64,000 bases of DNA from assembly GCF_004804275.1 (NCBI RefSeq), contig NZ_STGI01000002.1, positions 434,001-498,000 on the forward strand, in the 5' to 3' direction. The stretch is from Herbaspirillum sp. ST 5-3. GTDB taxonomy: Bacteria > Pseudomonadota > Gammaproteobacteria > Burkholderiales > Burkholderiaceae_D. Under the pieces are notes generated by a model. That model worked only from the letters and a program-made list of their open reading frames with translations, was not told the origin of the DNA and made no database searches. The position numbers and the translations under genes are program-made. Each line of letters begins with the position of its first letter. Positions within the stretch are counted from its first letter, which is position 1. Shown here piece after piece: positions 1 through 11,181 of the stretch.

Positions 1-46
1 CTGCCTCGCGGCAGCGGCCAAATCACATGTAAATCAGGAGACTTCA

Positions 47-526
47 ATGACAACCATGCCTCCGGCACTGGCCGGTATTCCCCACGTCACGCATCGCAGT
101 GAAAACGAGCTTCCATTCGTCGATTTCATGGAAGGGCTTGCGGTGCAGTTGCTGCAAGTGGATATTGAATCAGGACTGTGGGTCGTACGTGCCCGGTTCG
201 CGCCGGGATTGACCTTGCCTCGGCACAAGCATACCGGTGAAGTGTTCGCGCTGACCTTCTCGGGTTCCTGGAAATATCTCGAATACCCCGAGGTGAACAC
301 GGCCGGATCCTACCTGTTTGAACCGGCCGGGGCAGTGCATACCTTGCACGCGCCCGCCACCAATACGGAAACGACCGAAGCATGGTTCGCGATCCGGGGT
401 GCGAACCTGAACGTCAATGAAGCGGGCGAAGTGGAGAGTGTCTGGGACGCCGGGTTCATCCGCGACACCTATCTGGCGCTCTGCAAGGAAGCCGGCCATC
501 CCAACCCGAACGTGATCGGACTCTGA
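47..526 (+). CDS. Cupin-domain protein, ChrR / dihydroxyacetophenone-dioxygenase-like
   Basis: A 159-residue single-domain cupin. The metal-binding cupin motif 1 is visible as PRHKHTGEVFAL (about residues 58-69), with the two His and the Glu in the usual order, and a second half-motif with a His follows near AGAVHTLHAP. The fold and length resemble the ChrR-like cupins and the 2,4'-dihydroxyacetophenone dioxygenase family, which use a bound metal; the substrate cannot be told from the sequence. The ATG is preceded by AGGAG seven bases upstream. It stands alone, convergent with the FecR-domain gene, and the hairpin at 543-581 separates them. No signal peptide is seen, so it should be cytoplasmic. 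Confidence 0.85.
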   Translation: MTTMPPALAGIPHVTHRSENELPFVDFMEGLAVQLLQVDIESGLWVVRARFAPGLTLPRHKHTGEVFALTFSGSWKYLEYPEVNTAGSYLFEPAGAVHTLHAPATNTETTEAWFAIRGANLNVNEAGEVESVWDAGFIRDTYLALCKEAGHPNPNVIGL

Positions 527-542
527 GGCGAAATGCTTGTGC

Positions 543-581
543 CGTGTTCGTCATGCTTGCGGATTCCGCATGGCGAACACG
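543..581. terminator. Bidirectional hairpin between convergent genes
   Basis: An interrupted inverted repeat begins CGTGTTCG and ends CGAACACG, with CAT/ATG and GCGG/CCGC pairing inside. It sits between the stop of the cupin gene and the stop of the FecR-domain gene. There is no T-run, so its role as a terminator is inferred from position and stem stability. Confidence 0.45.
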
Positions 582-590
582 CCTGAGTTG

Positions 591-1274
591 CTAGTTGTGG
601 ATGGGCAGGTCGCGAGACGGTATTTTCGGTTCGCTCTCCATGACCGGGCGGATATTCGCAAAGTCTGGTTCGGTTGCTGGAACAGCTTGAGCGGCCGCTT
701 CGCCTTTTTTGAAGACGAGCATCATGTTTTCTGTGCCGGTCAGGAATGCTTTGGCATTGTCACATTCGCTTGTCCGTTTTTCGGGACTGCGCTGGCTGTT
801 CAAAGGAGTCATGCTTGCCTTGCCGGTGGCGACCGTTAATCGCGTGCTGTCCTCATTAGCGACTATCGTCGCGTCCGCGTCGCCCGATTCAATCATCGCC
901 AGCGTGGTGCGCACGTGGAGCAACTGATTCTTGCCAGGTCGGCTAACGCATATGAAGCGTAGAACGCCTTGGTCTAGACGCAGTCGGCTTTCATTGGGGG
1001 AAGCGTCTTCGATCACGACCCGGCTTTCCGCCCGCAGGATCAGCAGTTCGCCGGATTGCAGTCTGAGCTGAAGATGACCGCCGGTCGCTGTCTGGTAAAC
1101 GTCACCGCCATAGACAAGTTGGCCGGATAAAACGGGCATGCGCAGGCGGGTTCCTTCTTTCTGGAGGAACACCTTTCCGTTTACGGACAAGATCTCGCCC
1201 AGGGTATCGGCTGCCACGCTCGACGCGCCGAGCGCAAGCAGAATGCAGAAAACGGCAAGTCGCAGCGGCTTCAC
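591..1274 (-). CDS. Exported FecR-domain protein
   Basis: A 227-residue protein from a GTG start at 1274, chosen because GGAGAG lies six bases upstream and because it gives a clean signal peptide (KPLRLAVFCILLALGASSVAADT, cut near AADT in the long reading). The mature part has the FecR fold pattern: VNGKVFLQKEG, then GDVYQTATGGHLQLRLQSGELL, SRVVIEDAS and LRLDQGVLRF. It therefore resembles periplasmic FecR-domain proteins often seen beside large exported proteins, not the sigma-regulating inner-membrane FecR. It lies 130 bases downstream of the giant repeat protein on the same strand and may be its accessory. Two Cys occur in the mature part. Exact role unknown. Confidence 0.75.
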   Translation of the reverse strand: MKPLRLAVFCILLALGASSVAADTLGEILSVNGKVFLQKEGTRLRMPVLSGQLVYGGDVYQTATGGHLQLRLQSGELLILRAESRVVIEDASPNESRLRLDQGVLRFICVSRPGKNQLLHVRTTLAMIESGDADATIVANEDSTRLTVATGKASMTPLNSQRSPEKRTSECDNAKAFLTGTENMMLVFKKGEAAAQAVPATEPDFANIRPVMESEPKIPSRDLPIHN

Positions 1275-1404
1275 GATCTTCTCTCCGGGATTTCCGCGCG
1301 TGCAAGCCGCGAGTCTTGGCTGCGTTTTCGCTCCGGATGTTGAGTGGAAAAAGTGGCAGGGCAGATTCACGGTTCCGCCATGCCACTCGTTTTACTGCTG
1401 AGGC

Positions 1405-4400
1405 CTACGCCCAGAAGCTGCTATAGAAGCTGCTCATGCCGGTCAGCCCGACGATCGGGTACTCGGTCGCATTCAGGTAGCCGCTATGGCTGCTCTGCGG
1501 CATATACACAGTGACGCCATGCGCGGTGGTCAAGCCTCCGGTATCCACGACCGCATCGCTCAGCGCCGTCAGCACACTTTGTGCGGCAGTGTCGAGACTG
1601 CCCACCGCGTTCAGTTGCATAAAGTTGGTCATCAAGCTGTGCAAGTCGACATAAGTATCGTTCTGGAAGTCCAGGGCCGTGCTCCGCGCGCTGCGCAAGG
1701 TTTGCATTGCGCTGCTGCCGGCGGCACTGACCGCTTGGGCGAAATTGTCCCACGCGGTGGCAAGATCGCCCACTTCCGAAGCATTCAGTGCGGCAAGCGT
1801 GACTTGATTGTTGCCTTGTGCCTGATAGAAGCTTTCGTAGCTGTTGACGGCCTGGGTCGCGAGCTGTGATCCGGACGGGGACGCCTGTTGCTGGAATAAG
1901 GACAGCCAGTTGGTGTAGTCCCAGCCATCACCCGGCTCCGTGTCTTCAGAAACGACCACGTAGTCAGTCTGCGTGCGCAACGCATAGCCTTGATCCAGCA
2001 CGCCCTGGAGGCATGCATCGAAACCGATCATGTCGAAATGCGTCACGCTGGATGCAGAAATCGCCTGACTGACTTCATTCAAGGACAGATTGGCGCTGTA
2101 GCTAGTGTCATCCCAGGCAACGCCGGCAATGCCGCCGCCATGATCCCAGATAACCAGCGCGTAGTGGTCAGCAGGAGCAGCCTGGGCCGACGCATTGATG
2201 AACTCGGTGAGTGTCGAGGTGCTGCCCATGTTCCGCTCGCCCCAGCTTGTCAGATTGCTGGAGACATGATTCAGGTCATTGTCATGACTGAGGAGACCAA
2301 AGCGCGAATCAGTCCAGTTGCCGTCGGCGGAACTGTAGCCGCCGATGCGATCGACCAGTGCCGCTACCCGCACGTTTTGCGGAAGGCTTGCGGCCTCCAT
2401 TTCGTTCACATCGGACAGGGCGAAGCTTTCGAGGTTGTTGTCGCCGTCGACATAGACCATGACGGTCCAGGTTCCTTGCGAGCCCGAACTCGGTGTCGGC
2501 GTCGTACTTCCGGTGTCGGTGCTCGCATTCTCGCTGACGGTCAGCGCGTACGTGCCGGTGCTCGACGCATAGCCGCCGGCGGAGATGTAATAGGTGCCGC
2601 TGCTGGTCGGACTGAACGTGACAAGCGCATCGCTGCCATAGCCGCTGTCGTCATCCGTGGTGCCGGTAATGAGGAGGCCGGTACTGTCGTAGATGCCTCG
2701 GAGGTAGGCGTCGGTCAAGGTACCGTTGCCGCTCGCCGCCCCTGCGAGACTGATGTTGTAGCTGTGTCCCGCTGACAGGTTCACCGCGAACCAGTCCTGA
2801 TCGCCGGCTGTCCCGATGAGGCTGGAAGCACTGCCTCCGACGGAGACGGTTCCCGTGGTCGACGTGCTCGCTGCAAGGTCCGCTGTGGACGTGGTGCTGC
2901 CGGAACTGGTCGAGCTTCCGCTGCTCACACTCAACACATAGTTGCCGGTATGGTTGCTGTACCCGCCGGCCGAGATGTAGTAGGTGCCGCTGCTGGTTGC
3001 TGTGTACGTGACCTGCGCGCTCGCCCCGGTGCCGGAGTCGTCATCGGTAGTGCCCGAAATCAGGCTGCCGCTGCTGTTGTAGATGCCGTACAGATATGGG
3101 TCGTTCAAAGGCGTGGTGCTGTTTGCCTTCGGCTGCAGATCGATCGTGTACGTTTGTCCTGCCGTGAGTGACACAGCGAACCAGTCCCGATCTCCTGCTT
3201 CGTTGACCAGACTGTCGACGCTGCCTCCCGCAGTCACCGAAGCTGTCGTTGTCAAGTCCGCCGGGATGTCGGTCACCCCTTGGCTGGTCACCGAGAGTGC
3301 GTAGGTGCCGGTGCCGGTGCTGTATGCGCCCGCGGAGATGTAGTAGGTACCGCTGCTGGTGGCGTCGAACGTGACACGCGAGTTTGCGCCCTCGCCGGAG
3401 TCGTCATTCGTGGTGCCGGAGATCAGGTGGCCGCTGCTGTCATAGATACCGCGCAGGTAGGGATCCATCAATGTGCCGCTGTTGGTCGGCGATCCTTCGA
3501 GGTCGATCTGGTATCGCGTCCCGGCCGTCATGTTGACCGCGAACCAATCCTGATCGTTGGCGACATCAATCGTGCTGGTGGCGGAACTGTTGACGAAGAC
3601 GACGCCTGTGGTTGCCGTGCTCGCCGCAAGATCGCTGTTGCTTTGCTGTTCGACACTGAGGCGGAAGGTGCCGGTATAGCTGCCATAGCCTTCGGCCGAA
3701 ACGTAGTACGTGCCGGAACTGGTTGGCGTGAAGTCGAGGCGCGAATCGCGGCCATCCTGGTCGTCCGCATACGTATTGGCAACCAGTACGCCGCCGGAAT
3801 TGTAGATGCCGGAGATGAGTGGATCGTAAAGCGTGCCGTTGCTGCTGCCGGAACCCTGCATGCGAACGGTGTAAGTGCTCCCGGCTGTCAGATTGACTGC
3901 ATACCAGTCGGCATCCGTCGTACTGCCAATGGTTCCGGTCACGGAGCCACCGACTGCAACCGTGCCTGTCGTGTTCGTATTGGCAGCAATATCGCTGCTG
4001 CCGGAATCGTTCACGCTCAGTCGGAACGTGCCGGTGTAATTGCTGTAACCTTCCGCGGAGATGTAGTAGGTGCCTGTGCTGCTCGGCGTAAAGTTGATGC
4101 TCGAATCGCGGCCGTCCTGATCGTCGGCATAGGTGTTGGAGACGTACACGCCGTTGGCGTCGTAAATGCCGGAAATGAGGGGATCATAGAGCGTGCCGTT
4201 GCTGCTGCCCGAGCCCTGCAGACGGATCGTATAAGTCGTATTCGCCGTCAGGGACACCCCGTACCAGTCGGCATCCGATGACGTGTCGATTGTCCCGGTG
4301 ACGGAACCACCCACGCTGACCGTGCCGGTCGTGCCTACATTGGCCGCAACATCGGCTGCAGTCTGGGTCGCGCTCAGCGTGTAGTTGCCCGCGTAATAGG

Positions 4401-6741
4401 AGTAAGCGTCGACATAGTAAGTGCCGGAACTCATGGGGGTAAAGCTTGCCGTGGCCGTGTACGACGATCCATTGCTGGCTCCGGTCGCATAGCCTCCGTC
4501 ATAATTGCCCGATGCATCGTAGATGCCATAGATGACAGGCGCGGTATTGCCGCCGCTTCCAGAGAGTGTGAATTGATAGGTATTGCCTGCTGTCAGTGTA
4601 ATGGCGTACCAGTCTTGATCGTAAGCCTGATCGATAGTGACAGTCGTGCTGCCACCGACGGGCAGGCTCGAAGTCGTTGACGTCGAACCTGCAACATCCG
4701 ATGCCGTTTGCGCCACACTAAGGTGGAAGGTGCCCGTGGAGCTGCCCCAGCCTTCAGCCGCGATATAGTATGTACCCGAGGTGGTCGGTGAAAAGCTGAG
4801 GCGGGAATCCATGCCGTCTTGGTCGTCGGCGTAGGTGTTGTAGATTAATGTACCACTCGAGTTATAGACTCCTGAGATGAGTGGATCACTCAAGGTGCCG
4901 TTGTCGGAATGGCTGCCTTGCAGGCGGATCGTGTAGATATTCCCAGCTGTCAGGGTAACCCCATACCAATCCGCATCGGATGAACTGTCGATGGTGCCGC
5001 TGACCGAGCCGCCAACAGAGACGGAACCGGTCGTTGTCGTATTGGCCGCAATGTCGCCGCTGCTCGAACCGCCAGAAGCGCTGACTGACAGCGTGAAAGT
5101 TCCGGTGTAGGAGGAATAGGAACTGGCCGCGATGTAGTATGTGCCTGAGCTGGATGGCGTAAACGTGCTCATCGCGTCGAGGTGGGTCGTACCCCCACCG
5201 GAATCGTCGTTGAAGCCACCGAGGTAGGCGGGAATGGTGCCGCTGCCGTAACTGTAATAGACGCCATTGATCACCGGATCGTGGAGCGTGCCCGCGTTCG
5301 CCCCCTCGCCCTGCATGCGTATCGTGTAGGTGACACCTGCCAGCATGGTAATACCGTACCAGTCTTCGTCACCGTAGGAATCAATCGTCCCCGTGACGGG
5401 GGTACCGGCGCTGATGTACGAACCCGTGCTGGCGTCACCCGCAACGGTGTCGACGGACCTTTCGAGATAAGACGGAGCAATCTCGCCTCTTCCCGCCTTG
5501 TTGCCTGCAACCTCGCTGAAGATGAAGGTGAAGCCACCCGTGTCGTCGTAGGAATCGCTAATGACCCCATAGTAATTACCACTTGAAGTTGGGGTGATGT
5601 GGAGGGTAAGCGTGCCGTCCGCTGCCTGGCCGTAACTGCCGGCCAGTTGCTTGCCGCTTTCGTCGTAAATACCCTGCAGTACCGGCGTATTAAGTGCGTC
5701 GCCTGATGCCGCGCTTTGCAGCGTAAACTGATATTCCTGGCCTGCGGTCAGATTGAAAAAGACGGAACGTGTCTGGAATCCCGTGCTTACCGTGCCCGAG
5801 TAGGTCTGCCCGGCCGAGATGGATGTCTGGCTGTCGGTATTGCCTGCTGCAACGTCAAGGTCAGCGACGGTGACTACATATTGGCCGGTGGTGCTGTTCT
5901 GGCCTTGCACGCAAATATTGTAGTCGCCGGTGCTAGTGGGCGAAAAAGTCAGTTGCGCATTCTGGCTGATGCCATAATCGGCGTTGGTCGCGTTCGCAAC
6001 TGGATTGTCCGAGGGGTCGCGGACCTGGACGATTTCCGGGTCAAGGGCACTTCCTGCAGCCGCCTGGACTTCGATGCGATAGGAATGACCGGCGACCAGA
6101 CTGTAATGATTGTTGTCGATTTCACCGCTTGTATCGATGCTGTGGCTCGCCATGTTCGACAAGGCGTTGGCTGCCAGGCTCTGATACGTGGACGCAGGAG
6201 TGCTGGAATTGACGGCATTGAGCATTTCACGGGCCGCTGCGGCAGCGGTGTAGCCGGAATAGGCGTTGACATCATCCTCGGAGTCAATGCTGCTTGTAAA
6301 ATAGGATGCCGCCGCAATCCGGTTTGCAACCAGCGCGGCATCAATCAGGCCTTGCGGCTCAGTATTTGCCTCGGCCCCGCCCATCATGTTCAGCGCCGCC
6401 TTGCTTCGTGGGAGCACTCCGGAATCGATGCGATCAGCCCACCAGTTCAGACCTTCTTCGTCAGGCTCACGCCCTACCACGTTGTGATAAATAGCAGTGA
6501 CGAATTCTCTCGTGTTGCCGGTATAGAGTGCGGCCGACTCGTCGCTGTTACCGAAGCTGTCGATAATTGCGCGAACTGTCGGGTTCGTGTCGTAGGTTGC
6601 GACGAAGTCTAGAGTGTTGGTCGGTGCATTAGCTGCATTGAGCATGGACGCCATATTGTTCAGGCCACCGGCATCTGCGGGACGACCAAAATAGGCGACG
6701 TAGAATTTTTGTACGAGCGGGTAGTAATCGGTGACGGCCAT
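1405..6741 (-). CDS. Giant DUF4214 / PPC-repeat / clostripain-type (C11) protein
   Basis: A 1778-residue acidic, Gly/Ser/Thr-rich protein. Residues about 1-200 match the DUF4214 pattern (FYVAYFGRPADAGGL, and VVGREPDEEGLNWWADRI) common at one end of S-layer and type I secretion substrates. Residues about 205-1400 hold ten PPC-like beta-sandwich repeats, eight with a clear D-x-DWY/F core. From about residue 1423 a peptidase C11 domain starts (WTVMVYVDGDNNLE), with the His of DHGGG at 1534 and the Cys of DACLQG at 1577 as the likely catalytic pair. There is no signal peptide, so non-Sec export is inferred. AAGGA precedes the ATG. Substrate and secretion route are unknown; no ABC exporter lies in the window. 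Confidence 0.85.
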   Translation of the reverse strand: MAVTDYYPLVQKFYVAYFGRPADAGGLNNMASMLNAANAPTNTLDFVATYDTNPTVRAIIDSFGNSDESAALYTGNTREFVTAIYHNVVGREPDEEGLNWWADRIDSGVLPRSKAALNMMGGAEANTEPQGLIDAALVANRIAAASYFTSSIDSEDDVNAYSGYTAAAAAREMLNAVNSSTPASTYQSLAANALSNMASHSIDTSGEIDNNHYSLVAGHSYRIEVQAAAGSALDPEIVQVRDPSDNPVANATNADYGISQNAQLTFSPTSTGDYNICVQGQNSTTGQYVVTVADLDVAAGNTDSQTSISAGQTYSGTVSTGFQTRSVFFNLTAGQEYQFTLQSAASGDALNTPVLQGIYDESGKQLAGSYGQAADGTLTLHITPTSSGNYYGVISDSYDDTGGFTFIFSEVAGNKAGRGEIAPSYLERSVDTVAGDASTGSYISAGTPVTGTIDSYGDEDWYGITMLAGVTYTIRMQGEGANAGTLHDPVINGVYYSYGSGTIPAYLGGFNDDSGGGTTHLDAMSTFTPSSSGTYYIAASSYSSYTGTFTLSVSASGGSSSGDIAANTTTTGSVSVGGSVSGTIDSSSDADWYGVTLTAGNIYTIRLQGSHSDNGTLSDPLISGVYNSSGTLIYNTYADDQDGMDSRLSFSPTTSGTYYIAAEGWGSSTGTFHLSVAQTASDVAGSTSTTSSLPVGGSTTVTIDQAYDQDWYAITLTAGNTYQFTLSGSGGNTAPVIYGIYDASGNYDGGYATGASNGSSYTATASFTPMSSGTYYVDAYSYYAGNYTLSATQTAADVAANVGTTGTVSVGGSVTGTIDTSSDADWYGVSLTANTTYTIRLQGSGSSNGTLYDPLISGIYDANGVYVSNTYADDQDGRDSSINFTPSSTGTYYISAEGYSNYTGTFRLSVNDSGSSDIAANTNTTGTVAVGGSVTGTIGSTTDADWYAVNLTAGSTYTVRMQGSGSSNGTLYDPLISGIYNSGGVLVANTYADDQDGRDSRLDFTPTSSGTYYVSAEGYGSYTGTFRLSVEQQSNSDLAASTATTGVVFVNSSATSTIDVANDQDWFAVNMTAGTRYQIDLEGSPTNSGTLMDPYLRGIYDSSGHLISGTTNDDSGEGANSRVTFDATSSGTYYISAGAYSTGTGTYALSVTSQGVTDIPADLTTTASVTAGGSVDSLVNEAGDRDWFAVSLTAGQTYTIDLQPKANSTTPLNDPYLYGIYNSSGSLISGTTDDDSGTGASAQVTYTATSSGTYYISAGGYSNHTGNYVLSVSSGSSTSSGSTTSTADLAASTSTTGTVSVGGSASSLIGTAGDQDWFAVNLSAGHSYNISLAGAASGNGTLTDAYLRGIYDSTGLLITGTTDDDSGYGSDALVTFSPTSSGTYYISAGGYASSTGTYALTVSENASTDTGSTTPTPSSGSQGTWTVMVYVDGDNNLESFALSDVNEMEAASLPQNVRVAALVDRIGGYSSADGNWTDSRFGLLSHDNDLNHVSSNLTSWGERNMGSTSTLTEFINASAQAAPADHYALVIWDHGGGIAGVAWDDTSYSANLSLNEVSQAISASSVTHFDMIGFDACLQGVLDQGYALRTQTDYVVVSEDTEPGDGWDYTNWLSLFQQQASPSGSQLATQAVNSYESFYQAQGNNQVTLAALNASEVGDLATAWDNFAQAVSAAGSSAMQTLRSARSTALDFQNDTYVDLHSLMTNFMQLNAVGSLDTAAQSVLTALSDAVVDTGGLTTAHGVTVYMPQSSHSGYLNATEYPIVGLTGMSSFYSSFWA
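2510..5450 (-). repeat. Tandem PPC-domain repeats within the giant gene
   Basis: The DNA coding the D-x-DWY/F cores recurs near 2787, 3181, 3546, 3903, 4263, 4610, 4967 and 5357, that is every 347-394 bases. Neighbouring units, especially those at about 3650-4320, are highly similar at DNA level. This points to growth by unequal recombination within the gene and makes repeat number a likely variable between strains. Confidence 0.85.
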
Positions 6742-7447
6742 GAGTGCAATTCCTTAATAATTAGTGGCGCAGAGCGAGAGGGCAGCAGCCTTTTTTCTGG
6801 AGCGGTAACGAGTTATCCGGTATCGAGACCGGCGATTATTTTCGGCACGGAAGAGGCATCCTCGGCCATGTTTTTGAGTCTTCACAGATGGCGAACGGAT
6901 GAGACTCGACAAAAGGTTCACTCAGGATTCAAGAATCGGGGCGAGTCATTTTTCTCGGATGAGAAAAATAGAGGGGGCAAGAGGAGGCACGAGAATCGAA
7001 TTGATATGCGGCGCATTTTTTCGTTATTTCTCAAGCAATTGAAGGAAAGACGGCACACAAACCCTTTCCAGGCGATGTCTATCCGTCCTCAACCAGGACA
7101 CACTTCGGCGATCGATCAGTGCCAGCATCAAAGCCCTGGATGCAATGACTTATCGATGCAAAATTTACGTATAAGCAATAAGTATAGCTTTTTGTTACAT
7201 TTTTTGCGCTTTAGATACAAAAATTTATCCGACCGCGTCACAAATGTGATCGTTGTGGCAAAAATGGCGCAAGCCGATGCTATTAAGGGCAGTGGAAATG
7301 GAAGTGGCCAGAGCAAAGTACTTGTCATTAACGCGCATTGCAAATCGCGTATAACTCGTAACTTCGACCTATAGTTACTCTGTTTGATGAGGTTGAGACT
7401 TGCGCATTAGCGCAATAGCCATCGCAATAGGAGGCTAATGGGGGATG
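6742..7447. other. AT-rich intergenic region, no supported gene
   Basis: About 700 bases clearly richer in A and T than the flanking genes, upstream of the giant gene. The only sizeable open frames (plus-strand 6709-7374 and minus-strand 7128-7343) lack ribosome sites and recognisable protein features. The stretch probably holds the promoter of the giant gene; I cannot place it with confidence. Confidence 0.5.
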
Positions 7448-7591
7448 TTAAGAGAGAGACCTGATCGCCCAATAAATCAGCGCAATGCTGACCGCGGCCG
7501 AGGAAAGCATGCATGCGGCAGCTTGCAGCTTGTTGTAGTTGAAGCTGGTCTTTGCATGCGAAATACCGGCGTCTTGTCTCACTCGGTCCAT
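7448..7591 (-). CDS. Small single-pass membrane protein (47 aa)
   Basis: A 48-codon frame starting ATG-GAC-CGA and ending TAA. The product has a polar N-terminus with basic residues and one C-terminal hydrophobic helix of about 20 residues (from AAACMLSSAAV to LIYWAI), followed by RSLS, so it should be a tail-anchored or single-span inner-membrane peptide. GAGG lies five bases before the ATG. A promoter-like pair (TTGATT, 16 bases, TACAAT) at 7631-7658 and an FNR-type palindrome at 7691-7704 lie correctly oriented upstream, which supports a real gene. It is not a family I recognise. Confidence 0.6.
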   Translation of the reverse strand: MDRVRQDAGISHAKTSFNYNKLQAAACMLSSAAVSIALIYWAIRSLS

Positions 7592-7630
7592 GGCATCCTC
7601 GTTGGGCTGTGGAAATCGTTACTTAGGGTC

Positions 7631-7658
7631 ATTGTATAGAGATGACGATCGGAATCAA
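7631..7658 (-). promoter_or_regulatory. Candidate sigma-70 promoter of the 47-aa gene
   Basis: Read on the minus strand, TTGATT is followed after 16 bases by TACAAT, giving a predicted start near 7624, about 33 bases before the ATG. Both hexamers differ from consensus by one or two bases. Confidence 0.5.
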
Positions 7659-7690
7659 TAGTTCGTTCAGCAACATTTACGCAAATTAAC

Positions 7691-7704
7691 TTGAGAAATA
7701 TCAA
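7691..7704. promoter_or_regulatory. FNR-type palindrome TTGAGAAATATCAA
   Basis: This site differs at one position from the Fnr consensus TTGAT-N4-ATCAA, and its symmetry extends one base on each side (C...G). Its centre is about 73 bases before the predicted start of the 47-aa gene, a spacing seen for class I activator sites. See the Crp/Fnr gene at 19417-20295. Confidence 0.55.
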
Positions 7705-7822
7705 GCGGTGATGTCTGGTGGAATCGAAACGGGAGGTGTGTTGCAATGTTTGCAAGGGCAGGCTGTGCTACCCGCTTCTCAGCGGCGCTGCATCCGAAGG
7801 TAACGGCGACGCTTCGCAAGAG

Positions 7823-7858
7823 CAAAAAAAAGCCCGCAAATCTTGCGATTGCGGGCTT
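7823..7858 (-). terminator. Rho-independent terminator of the ygiQ-like gene
   Basis: A perfect 9-base stem (AGCCCGCAA with TTGCGGGCT) with a 9-base loop is followed on the minus strand by eight T residues. It lies about 200 bases after the stop of the radical-SAM gene at 8061. Confidence 0.85.
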
Positions 7859-8060
7859 AAATCCAATTCAAGAAGAGTTGGAGGAGACAGGAGAACTATA
7901 TCGCAGCCCTGTTCCATCGTCCGCTTTATTATTGCAATAACAGACATAAGAAATATGTATATCTGGTGTGGCGAACGATGGGAAGTAAGTGGCTTCCTGT
8001 CCAGTCTCATCGTATCGATCGACTATGTCGTAGCGGCAATGGAGACGAATCGCGTGTGGA

Positions 8061-10277
<2,217 letters not shown>

Positions 10278-10527
10278 GGTGGGGCGGATTGTACCGGAAA
10301 TGCACTGCCAGACGCCGCGAAACGGTTATTGCGCGACGGGCCGGCATCTGGTCATTGCATGTGACTGAAAGGAACCGGGCAAGTTCGTGAATGGCTGTCA
10401 GGCTATGACAGCCTTGGTTCGATTTCTTTTCTCAATGCGCGGCGCCGGGCTGGAACTCCGTTATCGTGCATTTATCAAAACGGGGCTGTTGTTTCTATTC
10501 GCAGCGCTTACCGAAAGGAGACATGCC

Positions 10528-10857
10528 ATGATGCGCCAGAACGAACTCCAACAACGTTTCAGCCAGATTGAAAACACGATTCATCAGGCGGCGCAACGCT
10601 GCCAGTCGGCGCAAGCTATCCCGATGGATCTGAAGGACTGCATCCAGCAACTCGACCAGAGGACGACACAGGCGAGGAATACTCTTCAGTCGCAGGATGA
10701 AAACCAGATTCGCCAGTGCGTGGACGATCTGGAGCAACTCGGTGACCGGGCCAAGGATGCATGCGAGCATTCTTCCGCAAATGTGGATGGCGAATTGAAG
10801 AACGCCATCATGCAAGCGCACCGCGAACTATCGGACCTGAAGCATCAACTCCACTGA
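10528..10857 (+). CDS. Small alpha-helical coiled-coil protein, unknown function
   Basis: A 109-residue, Gln-rich, helical protein (QNELQQRFSQIENTIHQAAQ...) with heptad-like spacing and no membrane segment. The start is the first of two adjacent ATG codons, seven bases after GGAG in GAAAGGAG; the frame upstream of it has no ribosome site. Two Cys (in RCQSAQ and DDL-region RQCVDD) and a third near DACEHS are present. No family is recognised. It stands between ygiQ (divergent) and minE (convergent). Confidence 0.7.
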   Translation: MMRQNELQQRFSQIENTIHQAAQRCQSAQAIPMDLKDCIQQLDQRTTQARNTLQSQDENQIRQCVDDLEQLGDRAKDACEHSSANVDGELKNAIMQAHRELSDLKHQLH

Positions 10858-10875
10858 TCGTTTGATAGCATGAAA

Positions 10876-10903
10876 TTCTCGCGAAGGCATTCCTTCGCGA
10901 GAA
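10876..10903. terminator. Strong hairpin between convergent genes (min operon end)
   Basis: A perfect 12-base stem (TTCTCGCGAAGG with CCTTCGCGAGAA) closes a 4-base loop 19 bases after the coiled-coil gene and 14 bases after minE. A short TTTC follows only on the minus strand, so it probably ends minCDE and may act on both strands. Confidence 0.7.
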
Positions 10904-10916
10904 GCAGGCTGCCTCA

Positions 10917-11180
10917 TCATTTGCCGGGTACCACGTCCGGCAGCACCACGTTGACATCCAGCACTTCCAGGTTGCCCTGACGGTCAAGTGAAATCTTGAT
11001 GTCGTCGGCGTTCACCTTGGCATACTTCGAGATCACTTCGATCAATTCCTTATGCAGCGCAGGCAGGAAATCAGGGCCGTCGCGCCCATTGCGTTCGCGA
11101 GCGATGATGACCTGCAGGCGCTCCTTCGCCGTACTGGCGCTTTTGGGCTTGTTATTGAACAGGAATGAGAGTAGCGCCAT
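10917..11180 (-). CDS. minE: Cell division topological specificity factor MinE
   Basis: An 87-residue MinE of normal length. The N-terminal membrane-targeting and MinD-activating segment ([16 protein letters not shown], then [14 protein letters not shown]) and the C-terminal dimer domain are intact. It stimulates the MinD ATPase and drives the pole-to-pole oscillation that places the septum. The ATG at 11180 is chosen by homology, since the longer frame reads into minD. It follows minD by one base, the last gene of minC-minD-minE. Confidence 0.95.
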   Translation of the reverse strand: MALLSFLFNNKPKSASTAKERLQVIIARERNGRDGPDFLPALHKELIEVISKYAKVNADDIKISLDRQGNLEVLDVNVVLPDVVPGK

Positions 11181-11181
11181 A

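Noticed and set aside
2510-5450. Regularly spaced repeats considered as a CRISPR-like or satellite array
   Set aside because: Units are about 360 bases, stay in one reading frame and encode PPC domains, so they are protein repeats.
7238-7256. Possible CRP site around TCACAAATGTGATC
   Set aside because: The half-sites are in the inverted order compared with TGTGA-N6-TCACA and the spacing is wrong.
7128-7343. 71-codon minus-strand hydrophobic frame
   Set aside because: No ribosome site; hydrophobicity follows from the T-rich strand and no promoter or conservation argument supports it.
6709-7374. Plus-strand 221-codon frame opposite the start of the giant gene
   Set aside because: It overlaps the coding start antisense, has no ribosome site, atypical AT-rich composition and no protein-like pattern.
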